Of a DNA stretch of 42,786 bases, positions 16,683 to 25,112 are shown in pieces. Position 1 is the first letter of the stretch, and every line of letters begins with the position of its first letter. The translations under genes and the position numbers were made by a program. Location of the stretch: NCBI GenBank assembly GCA_039818825.1, contig JBCBTD010000034.1, positions 1 to 42,786 of the forward strand, given 5' to 3'. The DNA is from JBCBTD01 sp039818825. GTDB taxonomy: Bacteria; Pseudomonadota; Alphaproteobacteria; Geminicoccales; Geminicoccaceae. Below the pieces are notes generated by a model, which was not told the DNA's origin, searched no databases, and worked only from the letters and a program-made list of their open reading frames with translations.

Positions 16683-18824
16683 TTAGCACCCGGCCGCTTG
16701 GCCTCCAAGGACCGCCGCGCCTGCCGGCTCGCCGGGGGCAGGTCCGCCGTCGACCTCGACCCGCCGGGTGGCCAAGCGAATCCCATGGCGCGCAAACGCC
16801 TGGGTCAGGCGATGATAGATCACCCGCCGCAGGACGAACTGCTCGCGCGGCCGGCAGCGGAACTTCGTGCCGATGATGAGCGCCGAATCGTCGATCTCGC
16901 GCACGCCTTGGGACTTGAGCGGCTCCAAGAACTTTGGCCCGTGCTCCGGATCCGCGAGCAACTCTTTGCCGACTTGTTTGACCAACTTGCGCACCTGCTC
17001 GATGTCGGTATCGAATGGCAGACGGAATTTCTGTTTGTAGATCACCCAATCGCGATTGTAGTTCGTGATGGCCTGTAGTTGGCCGAATGGGATCGTATGC
17101 ACTGCGCCGCGGTGATGACGGAGCTGCATCGAACGCAACGACAAGCGCTCCACCTCGCCACGCAACTGGTCGCTGACCTCGATGTACTCGCCGACGCGAA
17201 AGGCATCATCGATCAGAAAGAAGATGCCAGCCACCACGTCTTGGACGAGAGCCTGAGCGCCGAAGCCGATCGCCAACCCGAGGATCCCGGCGCCTGCCAA
17301 CAACGGGCCGATGTCGATGCCGACGGCCGAGAGAGCCATCAACGCCGCCACCGCAACCACCACCGACTTCGCCGTGGCACCGAACAGTGGGAGGAGCGTC
17401 TGCAAACGGGTGGCGACCGGGATGTTGACGCCCTCGTCGTCGACCGGTGTGGACGGCGCGTTGGCTTCGGTCCAGCGCGCCTCGCGGTCGTGCCAGGCGG
17501 CGATCAACCGGTCGATTGCGGCCCAAGCGGCGAGACCGACCGAGGTTGCGGTCACCAACCAGGCGAGCGCCATTGCCAGAGTGCGACCGATCGGCGTTTC
17601 GAACGCGGCGCGCAACGGTAGTCCTGCGGCGCTGGCGGCAAGGACACCGGCGAGAACGACAGCGGCGACCGCCAGCACGTTGGCCGCAGCGCGCGCGGGA
17701 ACGGCCCCGGGTCGACGGTCTTCGATCGGTGGCAAGGGCGGGACGCAGGCCATCAGCAGCGCGGTGGCGAGCAACGCGACCATCGCCAGATCGGCGTCGG
17801 CAACGGCTCGACCGTCGCCCGCGTAGATGGCGACCAGCTTCAACGCGGCAACGACGAACACCAGCGCCAAGGCGGGCCCGCGCCAAAACTCGATGCTCCG
17901 CGCACCACCCGCCACGACGCTGCCACGGGCACCCTGGAGGCGCCAGACGAGGACCGCGAGCGCAGCGGTCAAGGCGGCACCGACGGCCAATCGAACGACG
18001 TCGGCGAGCGCGCTCGGGATCGCCAGCAGCGGGCTGATCCCGACGACGAGGGCAGACGTCCCCGACAAGCCCACCGCGAAGATCGCGAACTGGCCGACCG
18101 GTCGGGCGGCACTCGGGGCGAGCGGCAGCAGCCCCCCTTCGCCGCGCCCGGCGTCGAAGACGCTCCAGACGACGCCCGGCAGAAAGGCCCAGAGCCCCAC
18201 CGTTCCGAGCAGGGCCAGCGCCAACAAGCGCATGGCACTGGTGGGCTCGAACAGAACGAACGAGGCGACGTAGGCGACCGCGCCGAATGCGGCGGCAGCC
18301 CAAAGCCCCAGAACCAAGCGCACGAAAGGTGCTGCCGATGCACCGAGACGCAGTGCCGAGCCGCGACGCACCCAGACGGCGGCCAACGCCCCGACCGCGG
18401 CGACCAGAGCCGCCCGCGCCAAGCCGGACATCATGGCACCGAAGCCTTCGAGGTCGGTCAGCAGCAGGTACGCGTGGTACAGCCGATCCGGTGCGCCGGC
18501 GAGCGCGTCGCGCAAGGTCGCGGTGCGCGCCTGGAGGCGCTCGGCCCGGGCCTGCAGCGAGAGGAACAGGCTCGCCGCCATGGCATCCTCGCCGCCACTG
18601 CGACGCGCGTCCGACTCCGCCGCCAGCCGTTCGATCAGCAACCGGCGGACGTCGGCATCCGTCAGCGGCGCTACGAAGTCCCCGACCTCGCCCGGACGAA
18701 GGTCGTCCGGCACGACCGTCGGCGCCACCTGTTGCACCCGTTGGGCCGGCAACGGCACCGCGGCGGACGCCACCGTGGCTGGCAGGATCAACCAAAGCAG
18801 CAGCAACCCGAAGAGCGGCCGCAT
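16683..18824 (-). CDS. large MscS-family mechanosensitive channel
   Basis: This 713-residue protein has a signal peptide (LLLLWLILPATVASAA), a short periplasmic coil-rich region (ERLAAESDARR...LQARAERLQART) and roughly ten membrane spans. The conserved MscS core is LLAGAGILGLAIGFGAQALVQDVVAGIFFLIDD, with the Gly/Ala-rich pore helix, followed by the beta domain FRVGEYIEVSDQLRGEVERLSLRSMQLRHHRGAVHTIPFGQL. It should gate solute release during hypo-osmotic shock. The large N-terminal extension is typical of MscM/YbiO-like members rather than minimal MscS (286 residues). First gene of a likely three-gene minus-strand transcript with GT39 and CBS genes; divergent from ndh. Confidence 0.9.
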   Translation of the reverse strand: MRPLFGLLLLWLILPATVASAAVPLPAQRVQQVAPTVVPDDLRPGEVGDFVAPLTDADVRRLLIERLAAESDARRSGGEDAMAASLFLSLQARAERLQARTATLRDALAGAPDRLYHAYLLLTDLEGFGAMMSGLARAALVAAVGALAAVWVRRGSALRLGASAAPFVRLVLGLWAAAAFGAVAYVASFVLFEPTSAMRLLALALLGTVGLWAFLPGVVWSVFDAGRGEGGLLPLAPSAARPVGQFAIFAVGLSGTSALVVGISPLLAIPSALADVVRLAVGAALTAALAVLVWRLQGARGSVVAGGARSIEFWRGPALALVFVVAALKLVAIYAGDGRAVADADLAMVALLATALLMACVPPLPPIEDRRPGAVPARAAANVLAVAAVVLAGVLAASAAGLPLRAAFETPIGRTLAMALAWLVTATSVGLAAWAAIDRLIAAWHDREARWTEANAPSTPVDDEGVNIPVATRLQTLLPLFGATAKSVVVAVAALMALSAVGIDIGPLLAGAGILGLAIGFGAQALVQDVVAGIFFLIDDAFRVGEYIEVSDQLRGEVERLSLRSMQLRHHRGAVHTIPFGQLQAITNYNRDWVIYKQKFRLPFDTDIEQVRKLVKQVGKELLADPEHGPKFLEPLKSQGVREIDDSALIIGTKFRCRPREQFVLRRVIYHRLTQAFARHGIRLATRRVEVDGGPAPGEPAGAAVLGGQAAGC

Positions 18825-18899
18825 GAAGTTCTCCCCATTCGGGGCAGCAACGCTACACGGATGCCGCAGAACGTATCAACACGATCGCCTGAACGAGGA

Positions 18900-18914
18900 G
18901 GTACCTGAGGTACC
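18900..18914. promoter_or_regulatory. GGTACC-TGA-GGTACC palindrome
   Basis: Two GGTACC hexamers are separated by TGA, forming a near-perfect 15-bp dyad in the divergent MscS/ndh intergenic region, 116 nt upstream of the ndh start. It looks like an operator for an unknown regulator. Confidence 0.4.
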
Positions 18915-18930
18915 GATAGCCTGCGTGCAT

Positions 18931-18941
18931 GTATCCGATAC
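18931..18941. promoter_or_regulatory. GTATC-C-GATAC palindrome
   Basis: A perfect 11-bp palindrome lies 17 nt after the GGTACC dyad, in the same divergent intergenic region and 75 nt before the ndh start. Another GTATC occurs near 18873. It could be part of the same operator cluster. Confidence 0.35.
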
Positions 18942-19015
18942 GTGATCGATATTGGCCGCGGGCGGTCGCTGGCGGCAGCTTGAGGGCATCACCAATCGCC
19001 CGTGAGGTCGACAGC

Positions 19016-20329
19016 ATGAAAACGCCCGCCAATCCTGCACCGCGCGTGGTCGTGGTCGGCGGTGGTTTCGCCGGCATGGCCGCCACGCGTGCCTTGGCGC
19101 GCAGCGGCGCCCGCGTGACCCTGGTCGATCGCCGCAACCACCACCTGTTCCAGCCGTTGCTCTACCAAGTCGCGACGGCGGCCCTGTCGCCGGGCGACAT
19201 CGCTTGGCCGATCCGGGCGATGCTTCGCGGCCAAGCGAACGTCCGCGTTCTACTGAGCCGCGTCGTCGGCGTCGACATGGCCGCGCAGTGCGTGAAACTG
19301 GAAGACGACGAGATCCCGTTCGATCACCTGGTCCTGGCGACCGGCGCGCGCCACGCCTATTTCGGGCGCGACGAGTGGGAAGAACGAGCACCTGGATTGA
19401 AGAAAATCCTAGATGCGACGCACATCCGCGAGAAGCTACTGATGGCTTTCGAGCGCGCCGAGGCGCTCGACGACCCGGTGGCGACCAAGCGGCTCTTGAC
19501 CTTCGTCGTCATCGGCGGTGGGCCGACGGGGGTCGAAATGGCCGGCGCGATCGCCGAGTTGGCGCAGCACACGCTCGCGCGTGACTTTCGCATCATCGAC
19601 CCGGCCTCGGCGCGTGTCGTTTTGATCCAGGCGGGTGCACGGCTGCTCGAAACCTTCCCCGAGCGCCTGTCCGAGAATGCCCGGCGCGAGTTGGTCGAGC
19701 TGGGCGTCGAAGTCCGATTGGGTGAACGGGTCAACGCCCTGACCGACGACGGTGTCCAGGTCGGCGACGAAGACATCCCGTCGGCCAACGTGGTCTGGGC
19801 TGCGGGCGTGATGGCCTCGCCGGCCGGCAAATGGCTGGGTGCCGCCGTCGACCGCGCCGGCCGGGTGATCGTCGAGCCCGATCTGTCGGTGCCCGGTCAC
19901 CCCAACGTCTTCGTGATCGGCGACACCGCGAGCGCCGTGCGCGCCAACGGGGAGCCCGTTCCCGGCATCGCCCCGGCAGCGAAGCAAATGGGCACCCACG
20001 TCGGCCGTACGCTCGCAGCACGCATCGTCGGCGGCCGCGAGCCCGGCGCCTTCCGCTATCGCCATCTCGGCAATCTCGCGACCATCGGCCGAACCGCCGC
20101 GGTCGCCGATTTCGGTTGGATCAAGATGACCGGGCACATCGCCTGGGTGCTCTGGGCGATCGTGCACGTCTTCTTCCTGATCGGTTGGCGCAATCGACTG
20201 GTCGTCGCGCTCAGCTGGTTCTGGAGCTACGTCACGTACGGACGAGGCGTGCGGCTGGTTACCGCCGGCGAAGAAGTGGCGCGCGAGATCGAAACACATG
20301 GCGCCCATGCTGGCGGGCGCGCCGCGTGA
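19016..20329 (+). CDS. ndh: type II NADH dehydrogenase (NDH-2)
   Basis: This 437-residue FAD-dependent NADH:quinone oxidoreductase transfers electrons from NADH to the quinone pool without pumping protons. The N-terminal FAD site is RVVVVGGGFAGMAATRAL, followed by the NDH-2 hallmark NHHLFQPLLYQVATAALSPGDIA. The NADH site is TFVVIGGGPTGVEMAGAIAEL, the second FAD segment VFVIGDTAS, and the C-terminal amphipathic/hydrophobic anchor HIAWVLWAIVHVFFLIGWRNR lies in the usual place for membrane attachment. The start ATG at 19016 has GAGG 9 nt upstream and begins the Rossmann fold at once; an earlier in-frame ATG is not conserved-looking. Its neighbour downstream is a thioredoxin-fold peroxiredoxin-like gene 25 nt away. 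Confidence 0.92.
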   Translation: MKTPANPAPRVVVVGGGFAGMAATRALARSGARVTLVDRRNHHLFQPLLYQVATAALSPGDIAWPIRAMLRGQANVRVLLSRVVGVDMAAQCVKLEDDEIPFDHLVLATGARHAYFGRDEWEERAPGLKKILDATHIREKLLMAFERAEALDDPVATKRLLTFVVIGGGPTGVEMAGAIAELAQHTLARDFRIIDPASARVVLIQAGARLLETFPERLSENARRELVELGVEVRLGERVNALTDDGVQVGDEDIPSANVVWAAGVMASPAGKWLGAAVDRAGRVIVEPDLSVPGHPNVFVIGDTASAVRANGEPVPGIAPAAKQMGTHVGRTLAARIVGGREPGAFRYRHLGNLATIGRTAAVADFGWIKMTGHIAWVLWAIVHVFFLIGWRNRLVVALSWFWSYVTYGRGVRLVTAGEEVAREIETHGAHAGGRAA

Positions 20330-20354
20330 GCGGTTGCGAAAGTCGAGGCGAGAC

Positions 20355-21032
20355 GTGAACGAGGACGGCGGCGCGGGAGGCGGCAGCCTCCGTGACGAAC
20401 TCGAACGACGGCGCGCCGCGCTACGTGATCGCCTCGGCAGCGACGCCGAGCGGGTGATTGGCGATGCGATGGAGCGCGCGCGCCTGTTGCAGATCGAGGA
20501 GAACATGGTCGCCGTCGGCGAGGTCTTTCCCGACTTCGCCCTCGCCGACGCCGACGGCCGCTTGCACGCGAGCGAGGCGCTGCTCGACCGCGGGCCGCTG
20601 GTGGTGGCCTTCTTCCGCGGCGGCTTCTGCCCGTTCTGCCGAGCGACGCTGGTCGCCTACGATCGCCTCGTCGAACCGGTCGCCGACCTCGGCGGAACCA
20701 TCGTCGGCATCCTGCCGGAACGGACCGAGGTGTTGGCCGAAACGCGGGCGACTTGCGGTGTGCGGATGCCGCTCCTCTCCGACGAACGCGGCGCGCTCGC
20801 CCGAATGGTGGACGTGCAGTTCCCGATGCCGGCGGAACTCGTCGCCCTCTACGAGCAGCTCGGGACCAACTTGGCCGATCGCAACGCCGGCGCCGGCTGG
20901 ACGCTGCCCGTGCCGGCAGTGTTCTTGGTGGCGCCCGACGGCAACGTGATCGCCAGCTTCGCCGATGCCGATTCGACCCGCCGCGCCGAGCCGGAGGCGG
21001 TGCTGGATGCGCTCGCTTCGGCGGGCCGCTGA
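20355..21032 (+). CDS. AhpC/TSA peroxiredoxin-like protein
   Basis: A 225-residue thioredoxin-fold protein with the active-site segment VVAFFRGGFCPFCRATLVAYDRL (CPFC) in the place of the peroxidatic Cys of peroxiredoxins. It also has a C-terminal VPAVFLVAPDGNVIASFADAD. An N-terminal helical stretch of ~50 residues (RDELERRRAALRDRLG) precedes the fold and is typical of the peroxiredoxin-like AhpC/TSA subgroup. It probably reduces peroxides or protein disulfides; the reductant is unknown. The start is the GTG at 20355 with GAGG 6 nt upstream. It is likely cotranscribed with ndh, making a small redox unit. Confidence 0.85.
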   Translation: MNEDGGAGGGSLRDELERRRAALRDRLGSDAERVIGDAMERARLLQIEENMVAVGEVFPDFALADADGRLHASEALLDRGPLVVAFFRGGFCPFCRATLVAYDRLVEPVADLGGTIVGILPERTEVLAETRATCGVRMPLLSDERGALARMVDVQFPMPAELVALYEQLGTNLADRNAGAGWTLPVPAVFLVAPDGNVIASFADADSTRRAEPEAVLDALASAGR

Positions 21033-21057
21033 GCAGCCTATGCCAAACGCCGTGGCT

Positions 21058-22050
21058 TCAACCTCTCTGGCCCCCGGCTCCCTGGCCTCCACCGGGGCGG
21101 ACGAACTTCTGCTCCATCACGGTCGCGCCCCACTGGCCGCCTCGCCATTCCGCGACCAGCGCAAAGCCAGTGCGTTCGTAGAGCGACCGTGCCCGGTCGA
21201 GGCCTGCGAACGTCCACAAGTGGGTCTCGGCGAAGCCGGCGCGGTCGCAAAACGCAAGCGCCTCGCGGAGCAGAGCCTTGCCGGCGCCCGTCCCCAACAG
21301 GGCGTCATCGACGATGAACCAGCGGAGATGCGCTATGTCGGCACCCAGGTCCTCGCCGTCGATGGCGATCGAACCCGAGACGACGCCGCCCTGCTCCACA
21401 TGCCAGATCGCGTTGCGCGGTCGGTCGGCGCGCGTCAGGAAGTCGGCCATATCGGCAGCGACGCGGGCTTCGAACGGCAGGCCGAACGCGACCAACTCGC
21501 TGTAGTACCGCGCATGCATCTCGACGACCCGCGCCAAGAGCGTCGGTCGGTAGCCGGAGCCTAGCCGGAACCGCGGTGCATCCTCGGCGGCGGCGGACCC
21601 GCGCGACGCGGCGAGCGCGGACGCGTATGTCTCGAGGCCGTCGACGATTTCGGCGACGTCGGCCGCAGGAAGTGTGCTGATCGCGCTATGCACCTGCTGC
21701 TCGGCATGTCGTGTCACGTGCGCCAACGCTCGTTTGCCATGGGGCGTCAAGGCCAAGCGCTTGATCCGAACGTCCCTATCGTCGGTGCGTTCCTGAACCA
21801 GGCCCGCATCGCCCAGGGAACGTAAGAGCCGACTGACCGTCGACTTCTCCAGCTGCAACGCCGCGACCAACTCGCGGGCCGTGGTACAGCGACCAGCGCC
21901 GATCTCGATGATCGCGTGGACGGCCGACGGTGACAGGCTCGTCCCGGCCAGCGATCGCCCCATGAAGCCGAGCTCGCGCACGAGCGCACGCGACGCCACG
22001 CGAATCCTGTCGACGCTGGCGGCAAGTCGTAGGTTCACGGTCCCGCTCAA
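21058..22050 (-). CDS. MarR-type regulator fused to GNAT acetyltransferase
   Basis: A 330-residue two-domain protein. Residues ~10-150 form a MarR winged helix (LSPSAVHAIIEIG, TARELVAALQLEKSTVSRLLRSLGDAGLV as the recognition region, then the wing RTDDRDVRIKRLALTPHGKRAL). Residues ~165-315 form a GNAT domain, with YYSELVAFGLPFEARVAADMADF, IAHLRWFIVDDALLGTGAGKALLREAL (acetyl-CoA pyrophosphate loop, here LLGTGAGKAL) and ARSLYERTGFALVAEW. This architecture is an established bacterial type; the acetylation target is usually unknown. A 17-bp imperfect palindrome lies immediately before the start, suggesting autoregulation. Convergent with the peroxiredoxin-like gene. Confidence 0.88.
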   Translation of the reverse strand: MSGTVNLRLAASVDRIRVASRALVRELGFMGRSLAGTSLSPSAVHAIIEIGAGRCTTARELVAALQLEKSTVSRLLRSLGDAGLVQERTDDRDVRIKRLALTPHGKRALAHVTRHAEQQVHSAISTLPAADVAEIVDGLETYASALAASRGSAAAEDAPRFRLGSGYRPTLLARVVEMHARYYSELVAFGLPFEARVAADMADFLTRADRPRNAIWHVEQGGVVSGSIAIDGEDLGADIAHLRWFIVDDALLGTGAGKALLREALAFCDRAGFAETHLWTFAGLDRARSLYERTGFALVAEWRGGQWGATVMEQKFVRPGGGQGAGGQRG

Positions 22051-22052
22051 AC

Positions 22053-22069
22053 AGTTGCATCATACAACT
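22053..22069. promoter_or_regulatory. putative MarR operator
   Basis: AGTTGCATCATACAACT is a 17-bp imperfect palindrome with 5-bp perfect arms (AGTTG/CAACT), 14 of 17 positions symmetric, starting 2 nt upstream of the MarR-GNAT start codon. Its length, position and TTG...CAA core fit MarR-family operators. Binding here would block transcription or translation initiation. Confidence 0.6.
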
Positions 22070-22331
22070 TTACTTTGGCGCGCCCGGTCGACTAGCGCAA
22101 CATGATGGTCGCTGTGAGCGGTCCGAGTCGGGCGCTCGCGGATGCACCTTCGGGTGTGGCGTCCATCCGTGCGGACGGCGATCACCCAAAGCACCCCAGC
22201 CTCCTTGCCGTTCGACTGATCAGTGCTCGAGCGCACGATGCTCTGGCACGAGCGCGTCGCGCATCATGACGTCGTCCCGCGCGAAGGAGATCGGCCTGGA
22301 AATCGCGTGGGCGCGGGCGAACGATGCGCCG

Positions 22332-23198
22332 TCAGGCCGTGACCGCCACCTGGACGAAGGCGCGGACGGCCGGAGAGTAGCGGCGGCCGCGGCGGGTCGT
22401 GAGGCACGGGCGGTGCTCCGTGTCGACGTCGACCAGCGGCTTGAGGAGGAGGCCAGGCGTCACCTCGGCGTGCCCGCCGGTGATGCCGTGGCCGAAACCG
22501 GCGTCGACCAGCACCTGCATCCAGTCGGCGGCGTCCGTGAGGATGCGGGGACGCCAGGCTTCGCCGCGCGCGGCGAGGCCTGCGGCAACCGCATCGCCGG
22601 CCGCGCAGCCGGCCCGGATGATGGTCGCCTCGCCGACCAGATCGTCCAAAGAGACCGCGTCCAGCGCGGCGAACGCGTGGTCCTGGCGAACCAGCACGTG
22701 CGGACGGTCGGCGCCGAGACCGTGATAGTGGAAATCGCCGCCGCGGCGTACGTCATCGACGAGAACCGCAAGCTCCAGTTCGCCTTCGAACAGGGCGTCC
22801 GCGACCGCGTCCGGGCCGTCCTCCAAGAGCACGACATCGACGCCCGGATGCCGCTCGGCGAAGCGCTCGAGCGCCGGCACAAGGTGCCGGAGCGCCGTGC
22901 CACGGGCGGCGCCTATCGTGAGGGTCGTTGCCTCCAGCATTTGGACGCCGAACGCTTCCCGGCGGACAGCGTCGGCCTGTTCGGCGATGGTGCGCAGGTG
23001 CGGCTCGGTCCGCCTGCCCAGCTCGGTAAGGTGAGTGTTGTTCCGCTCACGGTTGAACAACGCTCCCCCGAGCTCCTCCTCGAGCTGCTTCATCGCTCGG
23101 GTCAACGTAGGTTGCGAGACGTTGCAGCGCTCGGCCGCACGGGTGAAGTTCAGAGCCTCCGTCAGGGCCAAAAAGTACCTGACCTGATGCATTTCCAT
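22332..23198 (-). CDS. LysR family transcriptional regulator
   Basis: A 288-residue LTTR. The N-terminal winged HTH is HQVRYFLALTEALNFTRAAERCNVSQPTLTRAMKQLEEELGGALFNRE (residues ~3-50). A type 2 periplasmic-binding-like effector domain follows (LTIGAARGTALRHLVPALERFAERHPGVDVVLLE). The start ATG 23198 (or the ATG two codons later) is chosen since LTTRs begin just before the HTH; an upstream in-frame start at 23333 would add 45 unrelated residues. It is divergent from the SOUL protein gene across 146 nt, so that gene is its most likely target besides itself. The inducer is unknown. Confidence 0.9.
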   Translation of the reverse strand: MEMHQVRYFLALTEALNFTRAAERCNVSQPTLTRAMKQLEEELGGALFNRERNNTHLTELGRRTEPHLRTIAEQADAVRREAFGVQMLEATTLTIGAARGTALRHLVPALERFAERHPGVDVVLLEDGPDAVADALFEGELELAVLVDDVRRGGDFHYHGLGADRPHVLVRQDHAFAALDAVSLDDLVGEATIIRAGCAAGDAVAAGLAARGEAWRPRILTDAADWMQVLVDAGFGHGITGGHAEVTPGLLLKPLVDVDTEHRPCLTTRRGRRYSPAVRAFVQVAVTA

Positions 23199-23344
23199 GA
23201 GCGACGTCCAGACGAGCCAAACGACACACCCTAGCTTGTCGGCAATGGCCGGCTCAATCGGTGGCAGCGCTGGTTGTCGACCGCACGTCGACGATGGCGT
23301 CGCACCGCTGGCAATCCGCACCGACGAAGCCACCTCCTCCGTTC

Positions 23345-23956
23345 ATGAGCAAACATCGATGGTTTCGGATGGTGTTGACGATCGCGGCGGTGGCGACGGG
23401 CGCCTTGATCAGTGCCGGACTCGGCGCTTGGGCCTATACGCGGTTCGGGGTGGAGCGGCCGAGCTACCGCATCTTGGTCGCCGAGGGCGCTTTCGAGATC
23501 CGCGACTATCCGGCCCTGACGGTGGCGGAGGTCACACGCAGCGGCGAGCGGAACAAGGCGCTGCGGGCAGGCTTCCGGCCGCTCGCGGGGTACATCTTCG
23601 CCAAGGAACGTGACGGCCAGTCGATCGCGATGACCGCACCGGTCACCCAGATGCCGGTCGGCTCGGAACAGTGGGTCGTGAGGTTCATCATGCCCCGCAC
23701 CTACGACCTCGACGATCTGCCGGTGCCGGCGAGCGACGTGCGGCTCGCCGAGTTGCCGCCGATGCGGATGGCCGCCGTCCGCTTCGACGGCGCCTGGACC
23801 GACGCCAACATCGCCGTCAAGGAGCGGGCGCTGCGCGACTGGCTTGCTAGCGGTGGTCACATGCCCGATGGGCCGGCAACCTACGCCTACTACAACGATC
23901 CCTTCACGCCCGGCTTCCTGCGCCGCAACGAGGTGCTGATCCCGCTTCGCCGCTGA
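23345..23956 (+). CDS. SOUL family heme-binding protein, membrane-anchored
   Basis: A 203-residue protein with an N-terminal transmembrane helix (MVLTIAAVATGALISAGLGAWAY, residues ~9-31) and then a SOUL/HBP domain. It starts ERPSYRILVAEGAFEIRDYPALTVAEV, with the hallmark IAMTAPVTQMP and the C-terminal AYYNDPFTPGFLRRNEVLIPL. SOUL proteins bind heme or related tetrapyrroles; bacterial roles are poorly defined. The domain would face the periplasm. No convincing ribosome site precedes the ATG at 23345; other in-frame ATGs at 23261, 23294 and 23372 exist, so the start is uncertain. It is divergent from the LysR gene. Confidence 0.85.
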   Translation: MSKHRWFRMVLTIAAVATGALISAGLGAWAYTRFGVERPSYRILVAEGAFEIRDYPALTVAEVTRSGERNKALRAGFRPLAGYIFAKERDGQSIAMTAPVTQMPVGSEQWVVRFIMPRTYDLDDLPVPASDVRLAELPPMRMAAVRFDGAWTDANIAVKERALRDWLASGGHMPDGPATYAYYNDPFTPGFLRRNEVLIPLRR

Positions 23957-24043
23957 CCGCGCTTCGTCGCCAACAGCCGAAACACTTGCGACCTCGTGCC
24001 GCAGGTGGTTTCTGGCACGCAACGACGCCGGAGGGAGGCAGCC

Positions 24044-25102
24044 ATGGGGACCATGCAGGGGCCCGCGATTTTTCTTGCCCAGTTCGCAGGAGACGACCCG
24101 CCATTCGACAGCCTCTCGACGATCGTCCGTTGGGCTGCCGATCTCGGCTATCGCGGCGTGCAGATCCCGACTTGGGACGGCCGGTTGTTCGATCTGGCGA
24201 AGGCCGCGTCCAGCGACGCCTATTGCGACGAGGTGAAGGGCATCTGCAGCGACGCTGGCGTCGCCATCACCGAGCTTTCGACCCACCTGCAGGGCCAGCT
24301 CGTCGCCGTGCATCCGGCCTACGACGACTTGATGGACGGCTTCGGGGCACCGGAGGTGCGAGGCGATCCGGCCGCCCGTCAGGCCTGGGCGGTGCATCAG
24401 ATGGAACTGGCCGCCGCGGCCTCCGCGCGGCTCGGTCTGGGCCGCCACGTCAGCTTCTCGGGCTCGCTCGCCTGGCCGTACGTCTATCCCTGGCCGCAGC
24501 GGCCACCCGGCCTGATCGAAGCTGCCTTCGACGAGCTCGCGAAACGCTGGCGGCCGATCCTCGACCGCTTCGACGCCCACGGCGTCGACCTCGGCTTCGA
24601 GATCCATCCATCCGAGGACCTGATGGACGGCACCAGCTTCGAGATGTTCCTGGAGCGCGTCGGCGGCCATCGCCGCTGCAACATCAACTACGATCCGAGC
24701 CACTTCGTGTTGCAGCAGCTCGACTACGTCGAGTTCATCGAGATCTATCACCAGCGGATCACGTCGTTTCACGTCAAGGACGCGGAGTTTCGGCCCAACG
24801 GTCGCCAGGGCGTCTACAGCGGCTTCGCGCCCTGGCGCGACCGGGCCGGACGCTTCCGCTCGCTCGGCGACGGTCAGGTCGATTTCAAAGCGGTGTTCTC
24901 GGCGCTGGCGACCCATGGCTACGACTACTGGGCGGTCCTCGAGTGGGAGTGCTGCCTGAAACACCCTGAGGACGGCGCCCGCGAGGGGGCACCGTTCATC
25001 GCCGACCACATCATCCGGCTGACGGAGAAGGCGTTCGACGATTTCGCCTCGTCCGGCACCGACGAGGCGCTGAACCGCGGCGTCCTCGGCATCGATCGCT
25101 GA
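24044..25102 (+). CDS. sugar phosphate isomerase/epimerase-type TIM barrel
   Basis: A 352-residue protein of the xylose isomerase-like TIM barrel / AP endonuclease 2 family (PF01261). Metal-binding-type residues are seen in VDLGFEIHPSEDLMDG (Glu/His), CNINYDPSHFVLQQLDYVEFI (Asp/His), ITSFHVKDAEF (His/Asp) and a final acidic VLEWECC. Relatives isomerise or epimerise ketoses, inosose or short-chain sugars with a divalent metal. The start ATG at 24044 follows GGAGGGAGG. It is 10 nt upstream of the Gfo/Idh/MocA gene, so the two form an operon, a pairing common in sugar and polyol catabolism. Exact substrate unknown. Confidence 0.87.
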   Translation: MGTMQGPAIFLAQFAGDDPPFDSLSTIVRWAADLGYRGVQIPTWDGRLFDLAKAASSDAYCDEVKGICSDAGVAITELSTHLQGQLVAVHPAYDDLMDGFGAPEVRGDPAARQAWAVHQMELAAAASARLGLGRHVSFSGSLAWPYVYPWPQRPPGLIEAAFDELAKRWRPILDRFDAHGVDLGFEIHPSEDLMDGTSFEMFLERVGGHRRCNINYDPSHFVLQQLDYVEFIEIYHQRITSFHVKDAEFRPNGRQGVYSGFAPWRDRAGRFRSLGDGQVDFKAVFSALATHGYDYWAVLEWECCLKHPEDGAREGAPFIADHIIRLTEKAFDDFASSGTDEALNRGVLGIDR

Positions 25103-25112
25103 GGAGCGGGCC

